A stretch of 64,000 nt of DNA from Scleromitrula shiraiana (GCA_028455995.1 JABELC010000004.1:3532501-3596500); one strand, 5' to 3'; shown: positions 47,639 to 62,299, counted from the stretch's first letter. Notes: generated by a model not told the origin, from the sequence alone. Numbers and translations are program-made.

Positions 47639-47943
47639 ATTAGTGAATTTTAGTTTTAGTTCGTATGATAAGGATTTATTATTGGAATCGTTTCGATTTT
47701 TAAAGCCTTGATTTGATTTGATTGACTGATTGATTTGATTGATTGATTGATTTTCTTCATCAAAGAAAAAAATAAAATAAAAAACAGGTTCCAGTTTCCA
47801 ATTGGTATGGTATTGGTATGAATATATGGATATGGTAAGAATGGATTCCAAACCATCAAAGAAAAAAAAAAAGAAAAATAAAAGTCAAATCCCGATTAAC
47901 TTTTTATTTGTTTCCTTCGTTATTGAAACTCGATGTATCCTGA

Positions 47944-48005
47944 GGTAGTAGTGATAGTAGTAGTGATAGTAGTAGTAATAGTAATAATAATAGTAATAGT
48001 AGTAG
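47944..48005. repeat. (GTAGTGATA)/(GTAATA)n repeat
   Basis: Tandem GTAGTGATAGTA and GTAATA units over ~60 bp. Confidence 0.85.
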
Positions 48006-48674
48006 GAGGAATAGATTGATATACTAGTATATCGACGATAGATTCAAGTTTATATTTAATTCGAATAATTGATAAACGGATGGATATGAATTATTATTAT
48101 CTTGCTCCCCGAAAACGTATAATTGATTGCGGACTGTGGGTTACGAATTGAAGAATCGTGGTCAAATTCGTTTGTCCGTTGCCGTTGTCAAAAATGACGT
48201 CTTGGGAAATAAAAATTAATTATAAATCCAAAAGCAAGCCATGCAAGAAAGCAAGCAAGCAAGCAAGTCACCGCCGAATAATCCGATTTGAATATTGAAA
48301 AAATATAAATAAAATAATAATAAATAAATAAATATAGATAAAAAATTTGATCCAAAAAAATAAATATATATGAATGAATTCCTTCTTTTTCTTCTTTTTT
48401 TTTCTCCTAATGGATTGAACTTGAATAGAAAGGTATAGTCTACGGTATTCGTTATTATCGTCGTTGATAATTCATTCACTAAAGTGAATATATATCCAAT
48501 AGTTTAAAGAATAAGTAACTTTCTCTGTTTCCCAGGTTTCCGTGGAGCAAGTTTAAATCGTGGCTGAGGAGATATGAAGTGATGATCTTCTCTGATGTGG
48601 AGTTTAGATGAGATAGATAGATATAAGGAAATCGAGTATCTTTTCCACAAAACCAGGATGAGAATGAAAACTTG

Positions 48675-48722
48675 TAGAAAGATACTAGTAGAAAGATACT
48701 AGTAGAAAGATACTAGTAGACA
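48675..48722. repeat. 17-bp repeat containing ACTAGT, 3 copies
   Basis: GTAGAAAGATACTAGTA-type units occur three times. The palindrome ACTAGT also recurs at the island edge near 41.0 kb and at ~50.69 and 50.81 kb. Confidence 0.9.
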
Positions 48723-48962
48723 AGTGAAGAAGATAGACAAGGAGGAGGAAAGATGAAAGATGAAAGATTCAAAATCAGATTGATGAGGAGAATTGAATGT
48801 GATGATGGATGAGATGGGGAGAGAGATATTGAAGCAATAAAGTATTTCGAATAATTGGCAAGGATTAATATTTTGGGGAGAGGAGGAGGGAGTACTTCGT
48901 AGACTGGGGAGGGGGGGTTTCTCATGGTTTAGCATAGGATGAATGGTAGGGCACTCATAGGT

Positions 48963-49027
48963 ATCCACATCTATCCACATCTATCCATCTATCCATCTAT
49001 CCATCTATCCATCTATCCATCTATTCA
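48963..49027. repeat. (ATCTATCC)n octamer tract
   Basis: About seven ATCTATCC units, with CATCTATCCA variants at the start. Confidence 0.9.
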
Positions 49028-49365
49028 TCCATACTGATTTTATTACTCCATTTAGTAACTTCACCTCAAGCTTACTTTATCTATCGATGTATTTTCCAAG
49101 GTTTTTGTTTTTGAATATATATAGCTAGGTACACGGACCTACTTAATAGATGGGTATTTAAAAATTCCTGGTCGAGCCAATCAATCAATCAAATCAATCG
49201 AATGAAATCAACCATCATAGTTTCATAGCCGCGAAGACAAAGAGAAATCAAAAAATCAAAAAAATCAAACCAACTCTCTCGCGCGCGCACAACAGAAACA
49301 TCGCTACCCGAACGATCCAACGAGTAGTGGGGCTCTAAATATCATATTACGAGCAACCGACTGAC

Positions 49366-49444
49366 TGACTGACTGAGTGACTGAGTAAGTAACTGAGTAA
49401 GTAACTGAGTAAGTAACTGAGTAAGTAACTGAGTAAGTAAGTAA
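49366..49444. repeat. 12-bp minisatellite (TGAGTAAGTAAC)n after (GACT)n
   Basis: Four to five copies of TGAGTAAGTAAC follow a short GACTGACTGACTGA tract. The minus strand is open through it, giving a meaningless Leu/Thr/Gln repeat. Confidence 0.95.
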
Positions 49445-49522
49445 CATTTACGAAGAAGTACAGTACAATACTCGTACAGTATGGTAGAATTACATACTGG
49501 GTGTACTGTACTGTACATTGCA

Positions 49523-49569
49523 GTACATACATACATACATACATACATACATACAAACATACATACATA
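49523..49569. repeat. (CATA)n tetranucleotide
   Basis: About eleven CATA units with one CAAA variant. Confidence 0.95.
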
Positions 49570-50095
49570 AAACTCAGTGCAGAACCATAACCATAACCAG
49601 AACCAGAAAGATCAAAAATCAAAAAATCAAAAAAATCAAAAAAATCAAAAATCATCATAGTGGGGAAATGCACACACAATAACCAGCGTACTGGAAGTAG
49701 CCAGCGCAGCAAGACAGGTTCTGAGAACGCCTCGTTCTGTGCTCTCGTTCTGTGCTTCCCCTCATCGCTTCTGGATGATGGATGATGGGAGATGGGAGAT
49801 TGAAGATTGGAAAGTTGCCTGATGTGTTTGTTTATATGGATGGATGGATGGATGGATTGATGGATGGATGGTCACGGAATTGGTTGTGTTAATAGCTACT
49901 ACTTTACTCCACCAGCTCCATCTATCCATCTATTCATTTATTCATTCATTCATTTATTCATTCATCCCTAGTTCATGTTCGCCACTCCATTCATCGTCTG
50001 GGAATTCATGTGTAGTGAGATATCATCATGTATGTATGTATGTATGCATAGAAGAAAAATTTCAATCTGTACTCTGTACTGTGTGAACTGTATGG

Positions 50096-50162
50096 AGTAC
50101 ATATGTATATATGTACATATGTACGTACGCATGTATGTATGTATGTATGTACACATAACATA
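50096..50162. repeat. Alternating purine-pyrimidine GTAC/ATGT region
   Basis: Nearly continuous ACATATGTATATATGTACAT and (ATGT)n sequence, rich in self-complementary units. It could extrude hairpins or adopt unusual helix forms. Confidence 0.75.
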
Positions 50163-50702
50163 CATGACTGCCCAAGAGGTGGAGAATAGAATCATGTAGA
50201 GGTGAGAAGAGAAGAGAAGGATGTTTTGTTTTGTTTTGTTTTATATGGCTTCTATGTATTATATATACTATCTATTATGTATATGTATTATATATCTATT
50301 ATATATATCTATTAGATATATACTAATCTACTACCCCTCAATACTCAACAATAAATAAATAAATAAGAGATAAATATCTATATATGTATATATATAGATA
50401 TGTATTACCGACATATCATTATCGATAGGAAACATCCCACTTATGTCTATTCTTTCCCAAACATCACATTATATCACATTATATCACTTCACATCACTTC
50501 ATATCATATCACATTACATCACATTATATCCATCTATCGATATATCATCGTCGTACAATATCCATATAAAACCACACTCACTCACTCACTCACTGACAGT
50601 CAGGCCAATTCTCAATTTTCAATTCTCAATTCTCAATAGCAGCTTCAAGTTCAAGTTACTGCTTTTTAAATTCTTAAAACTTGAATGCGTATATACTAGT
50701 AA

Positions 50703-50711
50703 TTACTTTTT

Positions 50712-50752
<41 letters not shown>

Positions 50753-51060
50753 GGAAAAAAAAGATTGAATTTTTATTAACTTGAAATTAATACTATAAAA
50801 AAGTACATTTTACTAGTAAAGCAGACTTTTAATTAATATATAGTAAAAAAATCTTAATACTATTTATGCTTTTTAGAAATAACTTGGATAATCATGGATG
50901 ATCTCAAGTTAAAGATGAATACTCAGACTTGAAGCATTGAATTTTAAAATTGAACTTTACATTCTACAATTACTCAATAAAAATCATAATTAAATCATAA
51001 TTAAATAACTTAAGCATAATAAATAATAAAGATTTGAAAGCTAATCCCCGGGCCCATGAA
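50703..51060. other. Poly(T) tract followed by a small AT-rich patch
   Basis: A run of ~40 T starts near 50711 (a few C at its left end). The next ~300 bp are markedly AT-rich with ACTAGTAAAGC and CATAATTAAAT repeats, unlike the flanks. It may be a small relic of a RIP-mutated insert, with the poly(T) as the tail of a minus-strand retroposed copy; this is inference. Confidence 0.45.
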
Positions 51061-51799
51061 TATAACAATAATAATAATACTAATAATTATACTAATTATA
51101 CTAATTATCATGATTAAAAAAAAAGAACTTGGCGACCTCAGTACTATCTCTATTAAAGCCTGAGCGAGTGGCTGATTAATCATTTAATCATTCATTCATT
51201 CATTTATTCACTCAGCACCCCGCAGATCTAATCTAATCCAATATAATCTTTACCTACTATGATAGATATATAGATTCACCACCGTGACTGTTCGTTCTCA
51301 TCTATACTTATCTACCTATATACACCTCTCTATCTCCCTCCATACCTTGATATCTCTGTTTATTCATTCAGAGTGAATGGGTTTTTCTTCACTGCCCCTT
51401 CTTCTCTTCCTCCTTCTCTTCCTCCTCCTCCTCCTCCTCTCCTTCTTCTCCTCTCCTCTCCCCACTATACCAATAAATCAACCCAATTTGCCCTCCAATC
51501 CATCTAACTACCTTACCCTTCAATCAATCCATCTTACCTACCCTCCCTTTTACTTTCTTACCCTCCCTCCAATCCCTTCAATCCCTCCAATATACCATAC
51601 CCCTACCAACCAAGAAGTCAATCATTAATCCCAGCCGCCATGGCTTGCTTACTTATATTAAACTTAATCTCCTACCATCCCATCCCATACCATACCATAC
51701 CATACCATACCATACCCTACCCTACCATACTCTGGCGTTTATTGCCCACCCCCCATCCACCTCCCCATAAATAGCGTCTAAAAAGTTATATATTTTCTC

Positions 51800-51826
51800 T
51801 CCGTACCGTACCGTACCGTACCGTAT
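51800..51826. repeat. (CCGTA)n pentamer
   Basis: Five CGTAC/CCGTA units. The same pentamer occurs at 46824-46840 and 57390-57407, and (CATAC)n at 51687-51720. Confidence 0.95.
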
Positions 51827-52375
51827 CTGCTCGCTCTAGCTATTAGCGTCGCTCGCGTAGGGTTGCTTCTGGACCTCAATCGGCCAGGTAAAAAAGCTAG
51901 AGAGCAAGAAAGCTAGAGCAAGAGAGAGGAGAGCATTGTTTCGAGTACGTACCGTGACAGTATACTATAAATACACGATACGATAATACAATCCGAGTAT
52001 ATGTTGTTTATGTGTGCGCGCGATGTAACTATCGAAGGAGAGAACTTGAAGCAGGGAAGGGGGAGGATGTATATATCCGTATATCAATTCCTCGTGAGTT
52101 GATAATAACGTGCCATTGTACAGACGGGTGTACCATACCATGCCATGCCATACTATGCCATGCCATAGAAATTCTTGCATATACCGTGACGTGACATCCA
52201 TCCGCACGCCATAACAAATACCATCCTACACTGCACTACACTGCACTACACCATAATATCAATATACTGAAGGTCTGGAACCGTATAACTAATTATACAC
52301 ATGATTATTCCACTACACCATTTGAAGGAAGATTTCTATTTAATGTTAAGCTATAATAGGAAATCACCTCTCGTA

Positions 52376-52418
52376 CATTCATTCATTCATTCATTCATTC
52401 ATTCATTCATTCATTCAC
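52376..52418. repeat. (CATT)n tetranucleotide
   Basis: About ten CATT units; a related (CATT) tract lies at 51190-51205. Confidence 0.95.
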
Positions 52419-55400
52419 CTTTTTATCATTTATGTATGTGTATGTGTGCTTACTCTCACTCCGCTCCCTCCGTATCTCGGAACATCCGCTGATAATCAAT
52501 CAATCCATCCATCCATATGCTGACAATCCCATACCGTGCGTACCCCAAAACCTGTGTGTGAGATTGATTCACTGTTTACGGTACGTACATATACACATGA
52601 AGATCACGATATAGCGCGAGTATGTGAGTATGTGATTATGCGATGGTATAGTATAGTATGGTGAAGTGAAGTAAACAAAGAAAGAAAGAATAGCATCGTG
52701 ATTATCTCGTCTCATGCGTGTATAAGCTTGATTAGTAGACAGGAGAGGCGTGAACGGGGGCGTAAGAAGGGTGTTGGATCCGTGATATCCGGTAGGCATC
52801 TTCCTCTTGGGTCTTGTATGTCTGTATCTTTACTTTCTGTATCATATCTCCTTCCTATTACATTGTAAATTATACATTTTAAATAATTTTTCATATGATG
52901 TGATGTGCAGTATTATCGTAATCATACTATATATATATTTTATGTTATCTCTTGGCTACATATACATATACATATCTATATCTATCTACCTATATCTATA
53001 TCTATACAGCAGGAATTACCGATATAAGTATTGCACGAACAGGAGGGGTCTATCTGCCTGTTTATCTTACAACTAGTTGTACCATAGGTATGATATCTGG
53101 GGAACAGATTAAAAAATATACTTTATCTCACAGTCGAACTATGGAGTACATACATACATACATTATCTATTGTATGTACTGTACTGTACTGTACTTACTA
53201 TAGCTGGAGATAGCATAGCATAGCCTGGGGTACAATACAGTACATCTATAGCACGCTTATATGCTTCTATGCTTCTATGCTTATATCCTTATATGCTTAT
53301 ATGGTATGCGCGCGGTACGTATCGTATACATGCAATAATATATACGAGATACGATACAGTAATTCTATAAAACAAATATAACAGTTCTAAAGCTAAAGTA
53401 CCTGGAAGGACAAGGTAATTATCAGCCCTGGTATATCGTACAATGCGTCTTCTCTTTGGTACAAAGAGAGAGGTTTTCTTGTGAGTTTATTATTCAATTT
53501 TCGTTTTTTTGCTCTAAGATAAAGTTTATTGCACTAATTGTTTTAAAACAATCTTGGCATATTTTTAAAGTAGTTTCTTAGCAAGAATTTATTGTTCTTA
53601 TCACGTGAGAAGAGGCGGCGTGTCAGGGTTCCTGACCCGATATAAATATATGCCCAGCCTATAGTTCTATGATGGATGGGATATATTCGCTGATTGATTG
53701 ATTGTTTGTTTGTTTGTTGATTGATTGTATTATTGGGTATGGATGGTATCCTGAACCCCAAGCCTGTAAATCCAGAGTCAAGTCAAGGTAAGGTTCCATA
53801 AATCAATACGGTACAGTAAACGTCTGTGTTAATGTCCGTGTGTGTGTGTGTGTTCCTCAGCATCATCTCGTTTCGCGTCCTCTTCCTACCTAGACTCCCA
53901 TCCCAGACCAGGCAGACCAAAGTGATGTGGGGTGAGTATTATGAGGTCATCGTCACGTCAATTCCTCGTATGTATCGTAAACGCGCGGTCAAATCGTCTT
54001 CTTGTCTCGTCTCGTCTCGTCTCGTCTACCTCTCCAAACTCGAAAAAAAGTTGAAGATATAAATATTAATAGCGACGGCACTATATTATGTAATATAAAT
54101 TTATATATGGACAAGCAAGCCACAATACCTACCTACCATCCAAAATATCTATTCATGTAGATTAAGGTACAAAACATCAATATCTGTACCTATATCAAAT
54201 CACCTCAAGAATCTCCCTTCCCTTCCTTTCCTTCGGAGTAAGTAAATCTCGAGCATAATTTTTTTTTTTTTTTTCTCCGCAAGATACAATTTTTTTTATT
54301 ATATTAGGATATCAAAATGTCGATCATAAAGATCGAGATCGAGAAATTATTTCTGACATCGGACTCTTACTTATCTTATCCTCTGTTCTCCATTATTTTT
54401 TCTCCATTAGATGGATGGATGAGAAGTTTCTTGTTCTGTCTCTCTATGGGGATAGGGTGGGGGTTTTAGCTTTAGGTTTTTTGGTGGATGGTTTGGGCCC
54501 CAGTTTGATGTTGGTAGGGATTTATAATGGTCGTGCGAGGGCAGGGAGTAGGGTAGGATTGATGGGTTGGGTTATTGATAATGTTTGGTTGATTGGAGGC
54601 TGAAGTTGAAATATATCTGCCTATTTACTCTTTCCATATACAGTATACAGTGTATATATAATACGATGAAATACAGTAGCCATACTGTACACTATATATG
54701 CGTTTGCTACATATCGATCGTCGAAGAAACAGTACAATCAATAACGGACACCGAGATTTAATTGATATTTCACACTCCATATATACAGTCTCTACACAAA
54801 CGAACGCACGTCCTTACATACCAAACAGTGGATAGATTAGATATAACGTTACTCATTCATATACATCCTCCTGTATGCTAACTTAAGAGCTCGAGCGTTG
54901 AAACGGTTTTTCTTCAGGGCTTATTGTATCGTTTAATGCCCTGAGTGCCTTATGTATACCTCACCTCTATTTTCTTCGTAATTAATGGATGAATATATTA
55001 CTATGACGTGTCTTGACGTCTTTCTTCACTCGACGAGATAAAAGATAAGGGTTTCTAACCCTGATAACCCTTTTCTTCAGGGGGTTATTTTCGCTTCATG
55101 AATGAATGAATGGTTTTATAATCTTGGATCAGACACAATAGAAGAAAAAAAGTTGGAAGTCTTTTCTCTTCTCTCATTTGTTCTACGGGCTCTTTTCAAT
55201 TTCCATCCATCCATCTTTCTACACACAGATTACACTGATTATCGCCTACTCTATGTAACTCAAAAACAGTATTCGGGGAATATATACTATTCCGTTAATT
55301 CAAGTCAAACCAAATCTAGATTTCCTAAGTGGGTCCTGCCATAAGAATCCCATCAATAAACTGAACAATTGCATGCTTTATTTTACTGCCTTGATTTTCG

Positions 55401-58400
55401 AAAATTTTCTCTTCCTATCAATGCCATCCTAGCCCATAGATGTAACCAACACCCCCATGTTCGTACATGCATACAATATGTACCCCCATGCTCTCTCGCT
55501 ACAGTGGATGGATTGTGATAGGTAAGTAGGTAGGTTAGTGGGTTTTACTGATGGATGGATGGATGGTGAAGTTGACGATGGGAAGTGAAGACAAGATGGA
55601 AAGGGAAAGAGAGAGGAGAAAGAAAGACGCAGTTGGATATGGATTGGCGAGATTGGGTACTTATCTACTCTACTCGGTCTATAAAAATGAATCAAAGATG
55701 GACTTATCCACATATCTAGATAATGAAACTACTCGAAAGACGGAAAGGACAAAAGAGGCTGAATAGTTACATCGCATGCTCCTTCCATTGATCCCGTCCG
55801 TCCCTCCGTATTGATATAAATCAAGTATTTCCTTCCGTCCCGTCAAATCTCATCCCATGTACTCACCGCTACACTGACGAATTATCATGATACTCTCTCA
55901 TCGACGATTTTATTCATTTCATTCCTCCTCCCCCTCTTACATGTATCTTACCTAGCCAAGAGGAGAGGAGATATGAGATGAGGTACAGTACAATCAATAG
56001 TATCAGTTCCACTTATTTATTCTTTTCGTATTCCCTCCTCCTTCCTCTTCGATGGCTGGCTTCTATTGCATAAGTAGGAGGACTAGATCCACACCTACCT
56101 ACTCGCTCACTCACCCACTCCACATAACTATAATGTTCTATTCCGTGGTGAAATCTCCTTGGATAACATGTACAACAAAAATAAAAATAACAAGTAGATC
56201 CATCCCCACAATGGATACCTACCTACAGTAAGACCAAGTAGATAGATGGTTGGGTTTCTACACTTGCGAATAGCACTAGAATGGAGTACTGTACATGTAA
56301 ATGCGTGTCTCATGCTTACTGTCTGCCTGTCCGGAGGTAGGTACTTACATACACAGAGGTGTAGGTAAGTAAATCTGCATACTGTAGCGGAGTCATATCG
56401 TATGATTTATACGGACTGAATTCCTCTTTTTTTTAATCTCTCTTTCTTTATTTACGATTCTGTATAGTTGGGATAGGACGAAATCAGATGGGAAGGATAG
56501 GGTATATTCGGTATGATATAGACGAGGAAGTACGGAGGTGAGTTACGTATACGGAGATATCGTTTCATTTCAAATCAAAGCAAGGTAAAGTGAGGTGGTG
56601 AGGTGAGCTCGCGCCACACCTACCTGGCTGGATCGATCACAAAAAAATTCGTGTGATGGATGGAGGGGCTAGAATCTTATGGATTTCATTCTATGTGATA
56701 TGATCAACCAATTAATGACCAATTGGTATCCCCTGTCTATTGATATCCCGCACGGATTACAGAGTACGGAGATTATCACCTTATGCAGAATTTTTTTCTG
56801 TTTTTTTTCTCTTCGCTTGTTTTTGAGGCCCCCCTGTCGACAGGAAGTGAATTGTGAGGGAGGAGGGGGAAAAAGCCAGGATTGTGACTGGGGGTGTAAT
56901 TTGATTTTGGATGATGATGTCATTGTTACGTTTGGTGGGAGAGTAAATGAGAGAGTGATGCTATTGATATTGATGTTGATATTGATATCGACAGCAACAA
57001 CAACAAATACAATACAAAAATCATAAATTCAACGCAGCTCAATTCTACACCGTAGTAAGTAACCAAAAGATCTAGATTCCAATACCAACAAACCGATTAT
57101 CTTTGTCGATCAGGTACAATACTACACACACTATTCAGGAGATCAACAAAGATTTTCCTCGTATCCCGGGTTTTCGAAGGTCAAAACCATAGTATTGGAA
57201 CGAGAATGATCAAACTTAGAATATGGATATCTCTTTTTCTTTTTTATTGTTTTACTTATTTATATCTCTAGATAAGCAAGTATTACGTTTGTAATTGAAT
57301 TATTCATTATTTAATTAATTATCGAAGTTTATGTTAACCTCTTTTCTCACTTCGCTTCCCCATAATCACTATTTTCAAACCTTACCTACTGTACCGTACC
57401 GTACCGACTCCATACCCCGAATCCCCTCCTCTCCCCATCCCTCTCTTCCTCTCCATCAATCTCCATTCCATTCTCCACACTTCCCAAAACCTAACCTTAC
57501 TTCATCCCATCCCACCACGCCATCATAATCGGCCCCTTCCCATCCCCGCCGGCCTCCCCAAAACTCCACAATTTGACCGAGAATCACAAGCAAACAAACA
57601 AACACATACCATATCATAGATGCATATCTCAACGTGTCTAAGTTAGATGAGAATATTATTTATACCCCTCTAGTTCTTTTCCCTTCCCTCTTTTTGCCTT
57701 ATCGATGAATATATAAAGTTTATCTATCGTCCCTAGTGTTGTTTACTTTAAGTTTTCTTAGTAGTGTTATACATACTTTCTTATTTCTATCAATGTTTAT
57801 GTTCATTCAATTAGTGGTTGATCTAGACAATTCGTAAGGCCATCAATCTACTAAATAGGACGACGGCGTTGATTTGAAGGCTTTTGAATTTCAACTCTCT
57901 CGACACTTATTGGTCTACCTTTAATTATTATTTTTTTTGTATTTAGTAGTACAAGTTACTAGTTAGTATAAGCTTTGTTGATTGTTGTTGAGGTTATCCG
58001 AGTGTTAGGTTCTTGGACTAGATACCGTACCGCACTTGGATACTAGCTAGGTATGTAGTTGGTTTCTTGGTGTAGCCTTGATTTTCGATTAGTAGTATTT
58101 TAATTTGATACGTGTATATCATAGAGTGTGATTGTGGATTCGGCTGTACTACTTGTAAAATCGTGGTATATGTTCTATATATCATATCGAATAATAATAC
58201 CAAGTAGTTCCTATAGGTGTTCGATTCTTTATTTTTATGCCAATGCTAGTCGAATTTCTATTTGTCGTCTTTTTATGTTATTAATATTAAAGTACATGGA
58301 GTTCAAAACTAGAGTATAAGATGAAAGAGGCAGTTCCATTGAGAAAAAGTCAATGCTCAATGTAAATACAAACATTCAATTTAACTACTCTAGCAAATCT

Positions 58401-61400
58401 CGAAAAAGAGCTCTATATTTCCTTCTATGCATATCCTATCATATCATGCTATACCACACATAACCTGTTTCATATATCCCCAAGTTATACTTAGTAGTCA
58501 ATCTAGACGCACATAAGGCGTTTACCCCGCATTTTCACATCTCTCCCAATATATACACTCCTACGTACAAACTCAAGAGCACAGATACCCAACTCAGCCT
58601 CTTTGCTGGCAAGCGCTATGATGATTGTATTACTCGTGGCATTAAAGATTACAATCCTATCACAATCAAAAAGAAATTATAATAAAAAATTAGTTTAAGT
58701 TCGATGAAAGTAAATATTATACCATGGTGGGGAATAGACGCTGTGATATTGATTGATGGATAGATCTCGCGGGTGGCGTGGTGAATGCGTCTATTTGATG
58801 GGTATAACAACCTACTTGCAAATTGGCCTGTCCCGTCTAGGATAGAAAAAGAGTCTACCTACGGGATGGATGGATGGATGGGAACGGGAAGGAAGGGGCT
58901 AGGTAAGTTCTAATTAGTGGTCGAGACTACGCCCTGTTTACGAGATTTTAATATCTATACCGGTTTTGATATTGATATCTATATACACAGTATTAAAATC
59001 TACTTCTCCAAACTCTACAGCTAGCTAGATGTCTTCCCTATACATTCATCCATCCATCATACTCGACCAATCTCATATTTTTATCTTTCCAACCCATTTA
59101 CCAGTAGTTCTCTATCCCATCCCATCCCATCCCAATCAAACACAAAACACATATATGTCTTATCTCACCCAGCGCAACATGTTACATATGAAATCCCTCC
59201 CGAGAAGAAAGAAGCGACAAATATAACATAGCATGGGTATCTAAATGACGACCGGTATTTAGGCGCTTCGCTGAAGAAATATATGCATCATTTACCTCCA
59301 CTTTGTCGCTTAAGGTTATTTTCTGTGGGGGAACTGTGGGGTTGGGGGGATTTATGTACAACTGTGGTTAGGGATTAGTGGAGGCTTAGATTTGGGTTTG
59401 GGAGACAGGGTTAATTTGGATGGGAATAGGAATGGAAATGGGGACTAGAATGGTGACCAGGTCCGTAGCGGATAGCTGGACCGAAGGTCTGGATTTTGGT
59501 ACTTTACGATAAAAGGTGATAAAGGACGGATGGCGGAAGGGCTCATAGATGACCGTTCTGAGGTCTGAAGGTCGTGGTTTATGGGTGGATGATTTGGTAG
59601 TGATATTCTTAATGCTCTCGTATACTTTGATTTACTCGTAGTTCTATCACTTCAACATTAGAAAACCTATCCAAAATACAACCCAATGCTTAAAACAAGT
59701 ACAGCATATCACACGCATTCGTAAAAATCAACCCATTCAACTCAAACTCTATCAAATCCCAAATACTCAGCCACCAAATCAATAAAAACACCAACTGTCG
59801 ATCTACCTCCCCTACGCGATCCGAGTAGTCTAATAATACCCCCTTAATTACTTGCCTATCTACATACTATAATTTCATGCATGCAGTAGAAATACCATAT
59901 GAAATCTCAAAAATAATGCATGTACAAAGATACAATCACCCGAAAAGGTCGCATATCAAATGACCTAACGTAGTTTTCTTTTTTTTTCTCCGAGCCTGAA
60001 CCGCCAGTATCTACATACCATGTCGTGCTGACTCTGCTGAGGAAATGAAGTTGCTCGGACCATCTTCTGCCTGTCTTTCTTGTATTTTAAGCGCTTGGAT
60101 ATTTTAAGACTTTATATGAGGGAGTTATGGACTGGTGATATTTTGGTTATGGCACGAAAGAACATGGCAGGGATATATATTCGAGATATCTGTGCGGTAT
60201 GAAACTAAATGGGTAGATAGACTTGTATAGGGATATGATAGATACATATCACGAATGATTACAAGAAAAGGGGCTCCGCCCGCATGAGTAAGCGCGGGAA
60301 CGATCGCTTGATTCTGTGATTAGTATTGGTACGAGAGCGGGACGCGGGGTAGGAATAAGGATGAGTAGAGGATGGGCTTGGCGATTGGTGGTTGAGTGCG
60401 ATGCCGCACTGATACCTAGGAGGCTGGGTATGTATTTATTGTAGAAGATGCCTCGTAATGTGATGTGATTTGTTCAATGGTGGCAGTGTTTTGTTCATGT
60501 AGGTTTTAGATTTGATCAATTGGGCAGTTTTTCTGCACTGTTTTCTTCAAAATTGATTATCTTTTGTTACAAATGCTATTGTAGGTTGTTTGGGTAGTTA
60601 CTACGTACCTCAAGTATTTCGAATGCAAATATCTATATCTATAATTAACATCTGCTGCGAATACGCGCATAGGTAAATTAAAGATCTCTTCGGGGTATAT
60701 CATACTGGCAGTAGTGCAAGTCCGGTAGTTCTATACCTACATAGTATGTGGTACCCTGATTTTCCAAACATTAAAAAATCACGTAGTGTAACATAGGCAT
60801 ATATACTGAATAAATCTGACAGCGACAATGACATCCACAATCAATGGTATTGGTACCAAGAACGTAAGTTGATTGATTGATTAATCCCAACACATATTCC
60901 CCAATCCCTAGGTGCCACACCGGAAATGTAGAACTTTTCCGCCACGTACATATCATACGCAAATATATCGTGATTTGATGATCCCTATTTTTTATTTTTT
61001 CATTCGCCTGTATTTGATGCTCTGCATTTGTTTTCGTTTCCAATTGATCCATACCGATGTTTCCAAATTACACTATTGTATGTATAAGATGTATAGTTAT
61101 CACACCATCCCATTTTATCCAAGATGGCACCATACCATTAATAACTGGCATGATATGTCAAGCCAAAAAGTGCCTCCAAACGCCCCCTCCGCAAGCCGAC
61201 TTCCACCAAATATTCTCCCTACCATTCAAATCAAATTACCAGTGCCGAACGGTTTGGTGTAACAAAACACAACATATCAAAAACATGGCAATTCAAAATC
61301 CCATCTCTTGTGCCATGAGTGGCATTTTATAATAAGTGACTTTAATATCTTCACTACCCTCTTATATGTTGTGTAACAATACCAACAGTAGTGTTGCAGA

Positions 61401-62299
61401 TTTTTCCTGTAGGAGTAATATATTTGCCATTCTCGTATGGTAAGATAACATCAGTTACATAACGTAATATGCCGAACTCCCTTTTTACATGAAACATCTA
61501 CGTTTACATTACTGTACATTCTATATGAGCGGCATCGGACAATATTCTAGGTGATATTATTCTCGGTGCCGCAGAACAGAAGAAGAATGAACCCCTAGAT
61601 TTACCGAGATGTCGTATCAAATCGGGAAAAGTATCTCATTTGATTGCTCCATTCATGATCTATTACTTAGTCTTGCAAATTGCCCATCTTTTACTCATTT
61701 ATTCCATTCATTTGTTCAAAAATTTCTTATCAAAATACGAGGTCGAAGGCAAAAAGTAAAAAGAATTCTCTTCAATAAAATCTAGATCAAGAGATCCTAG
61801 AATTATATTTTCGAGTTCCATTGCTATTTCGAGAAACGTAAAGATTATGTTGCATATATGAAGTTTTTCCATGTAACAAATTAAGTGATTATGTTTATAT
61901 CCCGACATATATCCGATATACGGTTATGCATGCGATAGGTATGTGAGAGTTCGTATACCATTTTGCTGGGATGGGGGCGTTCTTGGGTGTTTGTTGGAGG
62001 GGTGCGTTTTCACATGTTCTAGATTTTTTGTGACGGGAGGGAGAGGGGCAAATATGGAAAGGGGGGTGGGATTGTTTGGTGAGGTGGGGTAAATATGATT
62101 GATCGGTTTTACATCTTTTAGAAGTTGATTTAGCCGGACATGGAGCAAGCCGACCGTTTTGAAGAGGGGGACGGCTGTTGATTGATTGATTTTGATTCAC
62201 AATCGTCTCGTTTTGTGATTGAACAACTGTTAGATGGTAGTATTGAGACTCTATGAAAGTCGAGATGATGTATCATCTTCCACTTGTCGACTTAATAGT

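Larger units (their letters stand above)
46991..62200. other. ~15-kb gene desert dominated by simple sequence
   Basis: No frame over this span has domain-like content; the open frames are short and mostly made by repeats. Codon-like structure, splice-joined exons and tRNA-like cloverleaves were looked for by eye and not found. Base composition is normal, not RIP-like. It is dense with tetranucleotide (GATG, CATA, ATTC), pentanucleotide (TACCG, TACTG) and longer minisatellites, listed separately when clear. Non-coding RNA genes cannot be excluded. Confidence 0.6.

Noticed and set aside
49342..50784. Several 70-121-codon frames in microsatellite DNA
   Set aside because: Peptides are direct translations of CATA, GAGTAAGTAAC and poly(T) tracts.
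54615..54705. Hairpin near ACAGTATACAGTG / TACTGTACACTATATA
   Set aside because: Partial complementarity only, common in the surrounding TACTG/TATA repeats; no sign of a functional RNA.
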